This document shows positions 17,129-25,521 of a stretch of DNA of 64,000 nucleotides, one piece after another. The position numbers and the translations under genes were made by a program. The DNA lies in NCBI GenBank assembly GCA_019635315.1, contig JAHBZT010000003.1, positions 682,001-746,000 of the forward strand. Reading direction: 5' to 3'. Under the pieces are notes generated by a model that ran no database searches, was not told the origin of the DNA, and saw only the letters and a program-made list of their open reading frames with translations. The DNA comes from Rubrivivax sp. GTDB lineage: Bacteria > Pseudomonadota > Gammaproteobacteria > Burkholderiales > Burkholderiaceae_C. Each line of letters begins with the position of its first letter. Positions within the stretch are counted from its first letter, which is position 1.

Positions 17129-17800
17129 TTGAGCACCCCCGCCGACACCGCCGCCCGCCCGGCCGCCCGCGCCCTCCACAAGGGCCAGCAGACGCGCGCC
17201 ACGATCCTCGACGCCGCGCTGGCGCTGGCCTCGCACATGGGGCTGGAGGGGCTGTCGATCGGCGCGCTGGCCGAGGTCACGCAGATGAGCAAGAGCGGCG
17301 TCTTCGCGCACTTCGGCTCGCGCGAGGAACTGCAGATCTCGGTCATCCGCGAGTACCACGCACGCTTCGAGGAAGAGGTCTTCTTCCCCGCGATGCACGA
17401 GCCGCGCGGGCTGCCGCGCCTGGAGGCGCTGTTCGAGCGCTGGGTGCGCCGCGTCAGCGTGGAGATCGACTCCGGCTGCATCTACATCAGCGGCGCGGTG
17501 GAGTTCGACGACCGCCCGGGCCCCGTGCGCGACGCGCTGGCCGGCATGGTGCAGGCCTGGCATGCGGCGCTGTCGCGCGCGATCGCGATCGCCGTCGACG
17601 AAGGGCACCTGCGCGCCGATGCCGACCGCGACCAGCTGCTGTTCGAGATCCACGGCCTGATCCTCGCGCTGCACCACGACGCGCGCTTCCTGCGCATTCC
17701 CGGCGCGCCCGACCGCGCGCGCGCCGGGCTGCGCCGTTTGCTGGACCACTACCGGCTGCCCGCCGCCGCGCCCGCGCAGGCCGCGGCCAGGCGGCGCTGA
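17129..17800 (+). CDS. TetR/AcrR family transcriptional regulator
   Basis: A 223-aa TetR-type repressor. The helix-turn-helix is at residues 25-65: TRATILDAALALASHMGLEG ... SIGALAEVTQMSKSGVFAHFGSREEL. The C-terminal ligand domain contains HARFEEEVFFPAMHEP and GCIYISGAVEFDDRPGPVRD, typical of a subgroup often found beside fatty-acid degradation genes in Burkholderiales. The start is TTG at 17129, the only start before the HTH. An acyl-CoA dehydrogenase gene follows 47 bp downstream on the same strand, so an acyl-CoA-responsive repressor of the cluster is a reasonable inference; the ligand is not shown by sequence. Confidence 0.9.
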   Translation: MSTPADTAARPAARALHKGQQTRATILDAALALASHMGLEGLSIGALAEVTQMSKSGVFAHFGSREELQISVIREYHARFEEEVFFPAMHEPRGLPRLEALFERWVRRVSVEIDSGCIYISGAVEFDDRPGPVRDALAGMVQAWHAALSRAIAIAVDEGHLRADADRDQLLFEIHGLILALHHDARFLRIPGAPDRARAGLRRLLDHYRLPAAAPAQAAARRR

Positions 17801-17847
17801 GCCCCGACCCGACGCTTTCGACCCAGCCCGCTTCCAGGAGAACCGCG

Positions 17848-19638
17848 ATGCCCCAGTACACCCCGCCGCTGCGCGACATGCAGTTCGTGCTGCACGAGCT
17901 GCTCGACGTGACCGCCGAATACAAGCGCCTGCCGCCGCATGCCGACGTGGACGTCGACACGATCAACGCGGTGCTCGAGGAAGGCGGCAAGTTTGCCGCC
18001 GAGGTCATCGCGCCGCTGAATGCCCCTGGCGACGCCGAAGGCTGCCGCTACGACCGCGAGACCCACGCCGTCACCACGCCGGCCGGCTTCAAGGAGGCCT
18101 ACGCCAAGTATGTCGAAGGCGGATGGCCGGCGCTGTCGGCCGACAAGGCCTACGGCGGCCAGGGCCTGCCGCATGTGCTGAACCAGAGCTTCTACGAGAT
18201 GCTCAACAGCGCCAACCAGGCCTGGACCATGTACCCGGGCCTGAGCCATGGCGCCTACGAATGCCTGCTCGCGCATGGCACCGAGGCGCAGAAGCAGCTG
18301 TACCTGCCGAAGCTGGTCAGCGGCGTGTGGACCGGCACGATGTGCCTGACCGAGCCGCACTGCGGCACCGACCTCGGCCTGCTGCGCACCAAGGCCGAGC
18401 CGCAGCCCGACGGCAGCTACAGGCTGAGCGGCCAGAAGATCTTCATCAGCGCCGGCGAGCACGACATGGCCGAGAACATCGTGCACCTGGTGCTGGCGCG
18501 GCTGCCGGACGCACCGGCCGGCAGCAAGGGCATCAGCCTGTTCGTGGTGCCCAAGTTCAAGGTGAATGCCGACGGCAGCCTGGGCGGGCGCAACGGCATC
18601 CGCGCGGCCGGCATCGAGCACAAGATGGGCATCCATGGCAATGCCACCTGCCAGATCGTGCTCGACGGCGCCGTCGGCGAACTCGTCGGCGAGCCGAACA
18701 AGGGCCTGCCGGCGATGTTCGTGATGATGAACGCGGCGCGCATCGGCGTCGGCATGCAGGGCCTGGGCCTGACCGAGGTGGCCTACCAGAATGCCGTGGC
18801 CTACGCGAAGGACCGCATCCAGATGCGCAGCCTGTCGGGCCCCAAGGCACCGGATCAGCCGGCCGACCCCATCATCGTGCACCCCGACGTGCGCAAGATG
18901 CTGCTGACCGCGCGCGCCTATGCCGAGGGCGGCCGCGCACTGGCGATGTGGACCACGCTGCAGATCGACAAGGAACTGTCCACCGACGACGAGGACGAGC
19001 GCCGGGAGTGCGCCGACCTGGTGGCGCTGATCACACCCATCGTCAAGGCCTTCCTGACCGACAACGCCTGGATCGCCACCAGCCACTGCCTGCAGGTCTA
19101 CGGCGGCCACGGCTATATCCGCGAATGGGGCATGGAGCAGTTCGTGCGCGACTCGCGCATCAACATGATCTACGAGGGCACCAACACCATCCAGAGCCTG
19201 GACCTGCTGGGGCGCAAGATCCTGGGCGACAACGGCAAGAAGCTCAAGGCCTTCGGCCGCCTGATCCGCGACTTCGTCGAGGAGCATGGCACCGACGAGG
19301 CGATGCAGGAATTCGTCAACCCGCTCGCCGACTTGGGCGAGAAGGTGACCAAGCTGACCACCGAGCTGGGCATGAAGGCCTTCGGCAATGCCGACGAGGT
19401 GGGTGCCGCGGCGGTGGACTACCTGCGCATCGTCGGCCACCTGGTCTTCGCCTACTTCTGGGCGCGCATGGCGCAGATCGCGCTGGCCAGGCAGGACAGC
19501 GGCGACCCGTTCTATACGGCCAAGCTGCACACGGCGCGCTTCTACTTCGCCAAGCTGCTGCCGGAGACGGCGGGGCTGATCCGCAGCGCACGCAGCGGCG
19601 CGGCGCCGCTGCTGGCGATGGACGAGGCGCTGTTCTGA
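17848..19638 (+). CDS. acyl-CoA dehydrogenase with C-terminal extension (FadE/DmdC-like)
   Basis: A 596-aa FAD-dependent acyl-CoA dehydrogenase catalysing the first beta-oxidation step. It is larger than the usual 380-aa enzymes and has the extra C-terminal domain of the DmdC / 3-methylmercaptopropionyl-CoA dehydrogenase-like group. Motifs are GTMCLTEPHCGTDLGLLRTK (FAD/acyl binding), WIATSHCLQVYGGHGYIRE, and MIYEGTNTIQSLDLLGRKIL with the catalytic Glu near residue 447. A Shine-Dalgarno-like AGGAGA sits just before the ATG at 17848. It lies in the TetR-to-SDR plus-strand cluster. The chain-length preference cannot be read from sequence. Confidence 0.93.
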   Translation: MPQYTPPLRDMQFVLHELLDVTAEYKRLPPHADVDVDTINAVLEEGGKFAAEVIAPLNAPGDAEGCRYDRETHAVTTPAGFKEAYAKYVEGGWPALSADKAYGGQGLPHVLNQSFYEMLNSANQAWTMYPGLSHGAYECLLAHGTEAQKQLYLPKLVSGVWTGTMCLTEPHCGTDLGLLRTKAEPQPDGSYRLSGQKIFISAGEHDMAENIVHLVLARLPDAPAGSKGISLFVVPKFKVNADGSLGGRNGIRAAGIEHKMGIHGNATCQIVLDGAVGELVGEPNKGLPAMFVMMNAARIGVGMQGLGLTEVAYQNAVAYAKDRIQMRSLSGPKAPDQPADPIIVHPDVRKMLLTARAYAEGGRALAMWTTLQIDKELSTDDEDERRECADLVALITPIVKAFLTDNAWIATSHCLQVYGGHGYIREWGMEQFVRDSRINMIYEGTNTIQSLDLLGRKILGDNGKKLKAFGRLIRDFVEEHGTDEAMQEFVNPLADLGEKVTKLTTELGMKAFGNADEVGAAAVDYLRIVGHLVFAYFWARMAQIALARQDSGDPFYTAKLHTARFYFAKLLPETAGLIRSARSGAAPLLAMDEALF

Positions 19639-19673
19639 AACACCGCAAACCGCAACGACCCGAGGAGACGACG

Positions 19674-20108
19674 ATGAAGCGATTGCTGACCGGCCTGCTG
19701 CTCGCCAGCGCGGCTTCGCTGGCGCTGGCCCAGGCCACGCCGGTGGGCGTGTGGAAGACCATCGACGACAAGACCAAGACCGAGAAGTCCATCGTGCGCA
19801 TCAGCGAGAGCGGCGGCGTGCTCAGCGGCCGCATCGAGCGGCTGCTGGCGCCCGACGCCAAGCCCGACGGGGTCTGCGACAAGTGCGGCGACGACCGCAA
19901 GGACCAGAAGGTCGTCGGCCTGGAGATCATCCGCGGCGCGAAGAAGGCCGAGGGCGAGAACCTCTGGGAGGGCGGCACGATCCTGGATCCCAACGACGGC
20001 AAGGTCTACCGCCTGCGTCTGAAGCCCGAGGACGACGGCAAGCGCCTGGAAGTGCGCGGCTATGTCGGGCCCTTCTTCCGCAACCAGCACTGGATCCGCG
20101 TCGAGTGA
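19674..20108 (+). CDS. secreted DUF2147 domain protein
   Basis: A 144-aa exported protein. The signal peptide MKRLLTGLLLASAASLALAQ is followed by a DUF2147 domain: VGVWKTIDDKTKTEKSIVRI, then LSGRIERLLAP, CDKCGDDRKDQKVVGLEII, WEGGTILDPNDGKVY, and a C-terminal strand VRGYVGPFFRNQHWIRV. DUF2147 proteins are small lipocalin-like periplasmic proteins of unknown function, common in Burkholderiales next to fatty-acid genes. A strong GAGGAGA ribosome site precedes the ATG. It sits between the acyl-CoA dehydrogenase and the FadB-like gene and is presumably co-transcribed with them. Confidence 0.9.
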   Translation: MKRLLTGLLLASAASLALAQATPVGVWKTIDDKTKTEKSIVRISESGGVLSGRIERLLAPDAKPDGVCDKCGDDRKDQKVVGLEIIRGAKKAEGENLWEGGTILDPNDGKVYRLRLKPEDDGKRLEVRGYVGPFFRNQHWIRVE

Positions 20109-20125
20109 CGCGAGGAGAAAGCGAA

Positions 20126-22519
20126 GTGAACCGATTCCAAGTCCGCAAGGTCGCCGTGCTCGGCGCCGGCGTGATGGGCGCGCAGATCACGGCCCACCTC
20201 GTCAACTGCCGCGTGCCCGTCGTGCTCTTCGATCTTCCGGCGAAGGAAGGTCCGAAGAACGGCATCGTCACGAAGGCCATCGACAACCTGAAGAAGCTCA
20301 AGCCGGCGCCGCTGGGCGTGGCCGACGACGCGGTGCACATCCAGGCCGCCAACTACGAGGAGCACCTGGACCTGCTCGCCGGCTGCGACCTCGTCATCGA
20401 GGCCATCGCCGAGCGCATGGACTGGAAGCTGGACCTCTACACGAAGATCGCGCCGGCGCTGGCACCGCATGCGCTGGTGGCCAGCAATACCTCGGGCCTG
20501 AGCATCACGAAGCTGTCGGAGGCGCTGCCGGAGGAACTGCGTGCGCGCTTCTGCGGCATCCACTTCTTCAACCCGCCGCGCTACATGGCGCTGGTGGAGC
20601 TGATCCCGACGCCGGGCACGCTGCCCGGGGTGCTGGACCAGCTGGAGACCTTCGTCACCAGCACGCTGGGCAAGAGCGTGGTGCGCGCGAAGGACAGCCC
20701 CAACTTCATCGCCAACCGCGTCGGCATCGCCGGCATGCTGGCGACGATGAAGGAGGCCGAGACCTACGGCCTGAGCTACGACGTCGTCGACGACCTCACC
20801 GGCAAGAAGCTGGGCCGCGCCAGCAGCGGCACCTTCCGCACCGCCGACGTGGTGGGCCTGGACACGATGGCGCATGTCATCAGGACGCTGCAGGACAACC
20901 TGGCCGACGACCCGTTCTTCCCGGCCTACGCCACGCCGCCGGTGCTGAAGGCGCTGCTCGACAAGGGCGCGCTCGGCCAGAAGACCGGGGCCGGCTTCTA
21001 CAGGAAGGTGGGCAAGGACATCCTGCGCCTGGACCCCGCCAAGCAGGACTACGTGCCGGCCGGCGGCAAGGCCGACGCCATCGTCGACCGCATGCTGAAG
21101 AAGCCCGCGGCCGAAAGGCTGAAGCTGCTGCGCGAGAGTTCCAACCCGCAGGCGCAATTCCTGTGGGCCATCCAGCGCGACGCCTTCCACTATGCGGCCG
21201 TGCACCTGGAGGCGATCGCCGATACCGCGCGCGACGTGGACTTTGCGATGCGCTGGGGCTTCGGCAGCAAGCAGGGCCCGTTCGAGCTCTGGCAGGAAGC
21301 CGGCTGGCAGCAGGTGGCCGGCTGGGTGAAGGAAGACATCGACGCCGGCAAGGCGCTGAGCCGGGCGCCGCTGCCCGACTGGGTCTTCGACGGCCGCACG
21401 GGCGTGCACACGCCCGAAGGCTCGTGGAGCCCGTCGCGCAAGGCCTACGTGCCGCAGCGCGAGCTGCCGGTCTATGCGCGCCAGCACTTCCGCGAGGACG
21501 TGCTCGGCGCCGGTGCCGCCGACCCGCTGAAGAGCGGCACCGAGGTCTTCCGCAACGACGACATCCGCGTCTGGACGCCCGACGGCGAGGTGCTGGTCGC
21601 CAGCATCACCTGCAAGCTGCACCTCATCAGCCCGGCGGTCGTCGAAGGCCTGTACAAGGCGGTGGAACTGGCCGAGCAGTCGTATGCCGGCCTGGTGCTG
21701 TGGTCGCCCGACGATGTCTTCTCGGCCGGCGCCAACCTGGAAGCGCTGATGCCGGTCTTCATGAAGCACGGCAGCAAGGGCATCAAGCCCGAGGTCAGGA
21801 AGCTGCAGGACGCCATGCTGCGCCTGCGTTATGCGCAGGTGCCGGTGGTTGCTGCGCTGCGCGGCATCGCGCTGGGCGGCGGCAACGAGATTGCGATCCA
21901 CTGTGCGAAGCGCGTCGCGGCGATGGAGAGCTACATGGGCTTCGTCGAGGTCGGCGTGGGCCTGGTGCCGGCCGGCGGCGGCCTGGCCTACGTGGCGCGC
22001 CGCGGTGCCGAGATGGCCGCGGCGGCGAACCAGACCGGCGCCAATGCCGACCTGCTGAAATTCCTGTCCGAGGGATTCACCAGCGCCGCGATGGCCAAGG
22101 TGGGCACCAGCGCGCTGGAGAACCGCAAGCTCGGCTACCTGATCGACGGCGACGTGGTCGTGCCGCACAAGGACGAACTGCTGTTCGTCGCCAGCCAGCA
22201 GGTCAAGGCCATGGCGGCCAGCGGATACCGCCCGCCGCTGAAGACGCTGTTCCCGGTGGCCGGCCGCAATGCCATCGCCACCATCCAGGGCCAGCTCGCC
22301 AACATGCGCGACGGCGGCTTCATCAGCGCGCACGATCACCACCTGGCGAAGCTGATCGCCGAGGTGATCTGCGGCGGTGACGTCGACGCCGGCAGTCTGG
22401 TCAGCGAGGAATACCTGCACGCGATGGAGCGCGACCGCTTCTGCGCGCTGCTGGACCACCCCAAGACCCAGGAACGCATCATGGGCATGCTGCAGACCGG
22501 CAAGCCTGTGAGAAATTGA
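20126..22519 (+). CDS. 3-hydroxyacyl-CoA dehydrogenase/enoyl-CoA hydratase, FadB-like
   Basis: A 797-aa bifunctional beta-oxidation enzyme. The order is reversed relative to E. coli FadB. The NAD-binding dehydrogenase comes first (VAVLGAGVMGAQITAHLVN at residues 9-27, then ASNTSGLSITKL and GIHFFNPPRYM), and the C-terminal crotonase domain follows (VASITCKLH ... SAGANLEALM and ALRGIALGGGNEIAIHC near 580). Start is GTG at 20126, preceded by GAGGAGA; no ATG exists between it and the conserved Rossmann motif. It forms an operon with the FadA-like gene downstream, separated by a 108-bp gap with a structured repeat. It likely processes medium or long acyl-CoA. Confidence 0.94.
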   Translation: MNRFQVRKVAVLGAGVMGAQITAHLVNCRVPVVLFDLPAKEGPKNGIVTKAIDNLKKLKPAPLGVADDAVHIQAANYEEHLDLLAGCDLVIEAIAERMDWKLDLYTKIAPALAPHALVASNTSGLSITKLSEALPEELRARFCGIHFFNPPRYMALVELIPTPGTLPGVLDQLETFVTSTLGKSVVRAKDSPNFIANRVGIAGMLATMKEAETYGLSYDVVDDLTGKKLGRASSGTFRTADVVGLDTMAHVIRTLQDNLADDPFFPAYATPPVLKALLDKGALGQKTGAGFYRKVGKDILRLDPAKQDYVPAGGKADAIVDRMLKKPAAERLKLLRESSNPQAQFLWAIQRDAFHYAAVHLEAIADTARDVDFAMRWGFGSKQGPFELWQEAGWQQVAGWVKEDIDAGKALSRAPLPDWVFDGRTGVHTPEGSWSPSRKAYVPQRELPVYARQHFREDVLGAGAADPLKSGTEVFRNDDIRVWTPDGEVLVASITCKLHLISPAVVEGLYKAVELAEQSYAGLVLWSPDDVFSAGANLEALMPVFMKHGSKGIKPEVRKLQDAMLRLRYAQVPVVAALRGIALGGGNEIAIHCAKRVAAMESYMGFVEVGVGLVPAGGGLAYVARRGAEMAAAANQTGANADLLKFLSEGFTSAAMAKVGTSALENRKLGYLIDGDVVVPHKDELLFVASQQVKAMAASGYRPPLKTLFPVAGRNAIATIQGQLANMRDGGFISAHDHHLAKLIAEVICGGDVDAGSLVSEEYLHAMERDRFCALLDHPKTQERIMGMLQTGKPVRN

Positions 22520-22602
22520 CCCACCCCCGAAGCGCCTTCGGCGCCTCCCCCTCGAGGGGGCGCCGCCAGCGGCCCGGCAGAGCCGGATCCGCGGCGACCG
22601 CT
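22520..22602 (+). repeat. GC-rich intergenic repeat after fadB-like stop
   Basis: Begins directly after the TGA stop. It contains the small hairpin GCGCCTTCGGCGC and the palindrome CCCCCTCGAGGGGG (22547-22560), then GGCCCGGCAGAGCCGGATCC. The same design recurs after the next gene at 23831-23920 (C-run, GAGGGGGC, CAGCGG, CCGGC, AGCCGGATCCGCG). I recall similar stop-proximal repeats in Burkholderiales genomes. It could stabilise or attenuate the mRNA between fadB-like and fadA-like. Confidence 0.65.
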
Positions 22603-22627
22603 TGGTAATGCAATTGGAGAACCACAC

Positions 22628-23830
22628 ATGAGCAACCGGCAAGTGCAGGACGCCTACATCGTCGCCGCCACGCGCACCCCGATCGGCAAGAGCGGTCGCG
22701 GCTACTTCCGCAACACGCGGCCCGACGACCTGCTGGTCGCCGCGGTGAAGAGCGCGCTGGCCCAGGTGCCGAACCTGGACCCCAAGGCGATCGAGGACGC
22801 CATCATCGGCTGCAGCTTCCCCGAGGCCGAGCAGGGCATGAACATGGCGCGCGTGGCCATGGTGCTGGCGGGGCTGCCGAACACCGTGGGCGGGGTCACG
22901 GTCAACCGCTTCTGCGCCAGCGGCCTGACCGCGCTGGCGATGGCGGCCGACCGCATCCGCGTCGGCGAGGCCGACGTGATGATCGCCGGCGGCGCGGAGA
23001 GCATGAGCCTGGTGCCGATGGGCGGCAACAAGCCCAGCTTCAACCCCGAGATCTTCGCGAAGGACGAGAACGTCGGCATCGCCTACGGCATGGGCCTGAC
23101 GGCCGAGAAGGTGGCGGCGCAGTGGAAGGTCTCGCGCGAGGCGCAGGACGCCTTCGCGCTGCAGTCGCACCAGCGTGCGCTGGCGGCGATGAAGGCCGGC
23201 GAGTTTGCCGACGAGATGACGCCGGTCACCGTGGTCGAACGCTTCCCGAACCTTCAGACGGGCGAGACCGGCACGCGCACGCGCACGGTCGAGCTCGACG
23301 AAGGCGCGCGGCCCGACACCAGCCTGGAAGGGCTGGCGAAGCTGAAGCCGGTCTTCGCCGCCAAGGGCAGCGTGACCGCCGGCAACAGCAGCCAGACCAG
23401 CGACGGCGCCGGCGCGCTGATCGTCGCCAGCGAGCGCGCGGTCAAGCAGTTCGACCTCAAGCCGCTGGCCGTCTTCCGCAGCTTCGCGATCCGTGGCGTG
23501 CCGCCGGAGATCATGGGCATCGGCCCCATCGAGGCGATCCCCGTGGCACTGAAGCATGCCGGCCTGAAGCTGGACGACCTGGGCTGGATCGAGCTCAACG
23601 AGGCCTTCGCCGCGCAGGCGCTGGCAGTGATCAACACGGTCGGCCTGGACCCGGCCAAGGTCAACCCGATGGGCGGCGCGATCGCGCTGGGCCACCCGCT
23701 GGGCGCCACCGGCGCCATCCGCGCCGCGACCGTGGTGCATGCGCTGCGCCGCAAGCAGCTCAAGTACGGCATGGTGACGATGTGCGTCGGCATGGGCCAG
23801 GGCGCCGCCGGCATCATCGAAAGGGTATGA
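22628..23830 (+). CDS. fadA: acetyl-CoA C-acyltransferase (3-ketoacyl-CoA thiolase)
   Basis: A 400-aa thiolase performing the last beta-oxidation step. The nucleophilic cysteine is in VNRFCASGLTALAMAADRI (near residue 97). The second active-site pair is GGAIALGHPLGATGAIR and VTMCVGMGQGAAGIIERV at the C-terminus. An AATTGGAGA ribosome site precedes the ATG. It follows the FadB-like gene in the same orientation, which identifies it as the partner thiolase of a FadAB-type trifunctional system rather than a biosynthetic acetoacetyl-CoA thiolase. Confidence in thiolase is high, in the fadA name moderate. Confidence 0.93.
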   Translation: MSNRQVQDAYIVAATRTPIGKSGRGYFRNTRPDDLLVAAVKSALAQVPNLDPKAIEDAIIGCSFPEAEQGMNMARVAMVLAGLPNTVGGVTVNRFCASGLTALAMAADRIRVGEADVMIAGGAESMSLVPMGGNKPSFNPEIFAKDENVGIAYGMGLTAEKVAAQWKVSREAQDAFALQSHQRALAAMKAGEFADEMTPVTVVERFPNLQTGETGTRTRTVELDEGARPDTSLEGLAKLKPVFAAKGSVTAGNSSQTSDGAGALIVASERAVKQFDLKPLAVFRSFAIRGVPPEIMGIGPIEAIPVALKHAGLKLDDLGWIELNEAFAAQALAVINTVGLDPAKVNPMGGAIALGHPLGATGAIRAATVVHALRRKQLKYGMVTMCVGMGQGAAGIIERV

Positions 23831-23920
23831 CCCCCAGGCTTGTCGCTTCGCGCCTTCGCCATCCCCCGAGGGGGCTTCGGCAGCGGACCGGCGAAGCCGG
23901 ATCCGCGCCGATCCTTGGCT
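23831..23920 (+). repeat. GC-rich intergenic repeat after fadA stop, second copy
   Basis: Starts right after the fadA TGA and shares blocks with 22520-22602: a C-run, GCGCCTTCG, CCCCCGAGGGGG, CAGCGG, CCGGCGAAGCCGGATCCGCG and CTTGG. The palindromic blocks keep their pairing while the surrounding bases vary. Its position between two genes of one operon argues against a simple end-of-operon terminator. Confidence 0.65.
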
Positions 23921-23978
23921 TGGGTCCGCAGCCTGCAGCCGCCACGGCGCGAATGTCCACCGACCCAGGAGCCCAGAC

Positions 23979-24758
23979 ATGCAGCATGTGAAGACCGGTG
24001 TGAACAACGGCGTCGCGACGATCGAGATCGCGCGCCCCGAGAAGAAGAATGCGCTGACGCAGGCGATGTATCAGGCGATGGCGGACGCCATCAACGCGGC
24101 GCGCGAGGACGCCGCGGTGCGCGCCGTGCTGATCACCGGGCAGCCCGGTGTCTTCACCAGCGGCAACGACATCGAGGACTTCATGCAGCGCCCGCCGGGG
24201 CAGGGCAGCGACGGGCTCGATTCGCCGGTCTTCCGCTTCATGCGTGCGCTGCTGGAGTGCGACAAGCCGGTCGTCGCCGCGGTCACCGGCGCGGCCATCG
24301 GCATCGGCACCACGATGCTGCTGCACTGCGACTTCGTCTATGTCTCCGACGAAGCGCGCCTCGCGATGCCCTTCGTCGGACTGGGCCTGGTGCCGGAATA
24401 CGCCAGCAGCCTGCTGGTGCCCCAGCTGATGGGTCAGCGCCGCGCGGCCGAGAAGCTGCTGCTGGCCGAGCCCTTCGGACCCGAGCAGGCGGTGGAGTGC
24501 GGCCTCGCGAATGCCGTGCTGCCGGCGGCCGAGGTGGTCAACCATGCGCGCCGTGTCGCCGAGCGTTTCAATGCGCTGCCGCCGGGCGCCGTGCGCGAGG
24601 CCAAGGCGCTGATGCGCGGACCGCAGCGCGAGCAGGTGCTGGCCACCATCCAGACCGAAGGCGCGATCTTCGCGCGCCGGCTGCGCAGCCCGGAGGCGAT
24701 GGAAGCCTTCCAGGCCTTCTTCCAGAAGCGCAAGCCGGACTTCTCGAAGTTCTCCTGA
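23979..24758 (+). CDS. enoyl-CoA hydratase/isomerase family protein
   Basis: A 259-aa crotonase-fold protein. It has the oxyanion-hole segments ALTQAMYQAMADAI and FTSGNDIEDFM, and AAVTGAAIGIGTTMLLHCDF with the GxGxx region near residue 107. FVGLGLVPEYASSLLVPQLMG is the active-site segment, in which Glu of PEYAS is one of the two usual acids. Length is typical. It follows fadA in the same orientation and probably supplies a second hydratase or an isomerase for unsaturated acyl-CoA. Whether it is a hydratase or a delta3-delta2 isomerase is not resolved. Confidence 0.9.
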   Translation: MQHVKTGVNNGVATIEIARPEKKNALTQAMYQAMADAINAAREDAAVRAVLITGQPGVFTSGNDIEDFMQRPPGQGSDGLDSPVFRFMRALLECDKPVVAAVTGAAIGIGTTMLLHCDFVYVSDEARLAMPFVGLGLVPEYASSLLVPQLMGQRRAAEKLLLAEPFGPEQAVECGLANAVLPAAEVVNHARRVAERFNALPPGAVREAKALMRGPQREQVLATIQTEGAIFARRLRSPEAMEAFQAFFQKRKPDFSKFS

Positions 24759-24771
24759 TTCCCGTCGCCGC

Positions 24772-25521
24772 ATGTCGCTGACGCTGAAGCTGGTGCTGAC
24801 CCCCGTGCTGGTGGCGCAGGCAGTGGCCACGCGCGCGCGGCTGCCGCGGCTGCCGGAAGCCGAAGGGCCGCGCGAAGGCGAGGCCGGCGACGCCGCGGCG
24901 GCGAGGCAGGCGCTGCGCCTGCTGGTGGCCGGCGACTCGTCGGCGGCCGGCGTCGGCGTCGCGCATCAGCGCCAGGCGCTGGCGCCGCAGCTGGGCGAAC
25001 GGGTCGCCGAGCACCTGGGCACGCGCGTGCGCTGGCGGCTGCATGCGCAGAGCGGCCTCACCAGCGCGCAGACGCTGGCGCTGCTGCAGCAGGCCGCGCC
25101 GCTGGCGCCGGCCGAGATCGCGGTCGTCGTCACCGGCGTCAACGACCTGATCGACCAGGTGCCCTCGCGCCGCGCCGTCGCGCACCGCGAGGCGCTGGCC
25201 AACTGGCTGCGCAATGCGCAGGGCGTGCAGCATGTCGTCTTCGCGCCGCTGCCGCCGGTGCACCACTTCCCGGGCCTGCCGCAGCCGCTGCGCTGGGTGG
25301 CCGGCAGCGACGCACGCCGCCACAACGACGCGCTGCGCGACTGGGCGGCTGGCCGCAGCGACGTCTCGGTGCCCGAGATGGACGCGCCGCTGAATCCGGG
25401 CACCATGGCCCGCGACGGCTTCCACCCTGGCGAGCCGGTCTACCGCTATTGCGCCTCGGCCATCGCCGAACACATCGCCACCGCCGTGTGGCCCACGCTG
25501 CCCAAGGAGACCCGTCGATGA
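24772..25521 (+). CDS. SGNH/GDSL hydrolase family protein
   Basis: A 249-aa SGNH-fold esterase. Block I is LRLLVAGDSSAAGVGVAHQR with the catalytic Ser near residue 56, block III is VVVTGVNDLIDQ with the Asn, and block V is DGFHPGEPVYRYCASAIAEHI with the Asp-His pair. The N-terminus is short and hydrophobic (SLTLKLVLTPVLVAQAVA), possibly a membrane anchor or signal. It lies 13 bp after the enoyl-CoA hydratase and overlaps the SDR start by ATGA, so it belongs to the lipid-metabolism cluster. An esterase or thioesterase for acyl compounds is inferred from position only. Confidence 0.85.
   Translation: MSLTLKLVLTPVLVAQAVATRARLPRLPEAEGPREGEAGDAAAARQALRLLVAGDSSAAGVGVAHQRQALAPQLGERVAEHLGTRVRWRLHAQSGLTSAQTLALLQQAAPLAPAEIAVVVTGVNDLIDQVPSRRAVAHREALANWLRNAQGVQHVVFAPLPPVHHFPGLPQPLRWVAGSDARRHNDALRDWAAGRSDVSVPEMDAPLNPGTMARDGFHPGEPVYRYCASAIAEHIATAVWPTLPKETRR

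Noticed and set aside
20060-24007. Very long minus-strand open frame (over 1300 codons) opposite the fad genes
   Set aside because: In DNA this GC-rich, stop codons are rare in antisense frames. Its product is His/Arg/Gln-rich and matches no family, while the plus strand encodes clear FadB, FadA and hydratase motifs.
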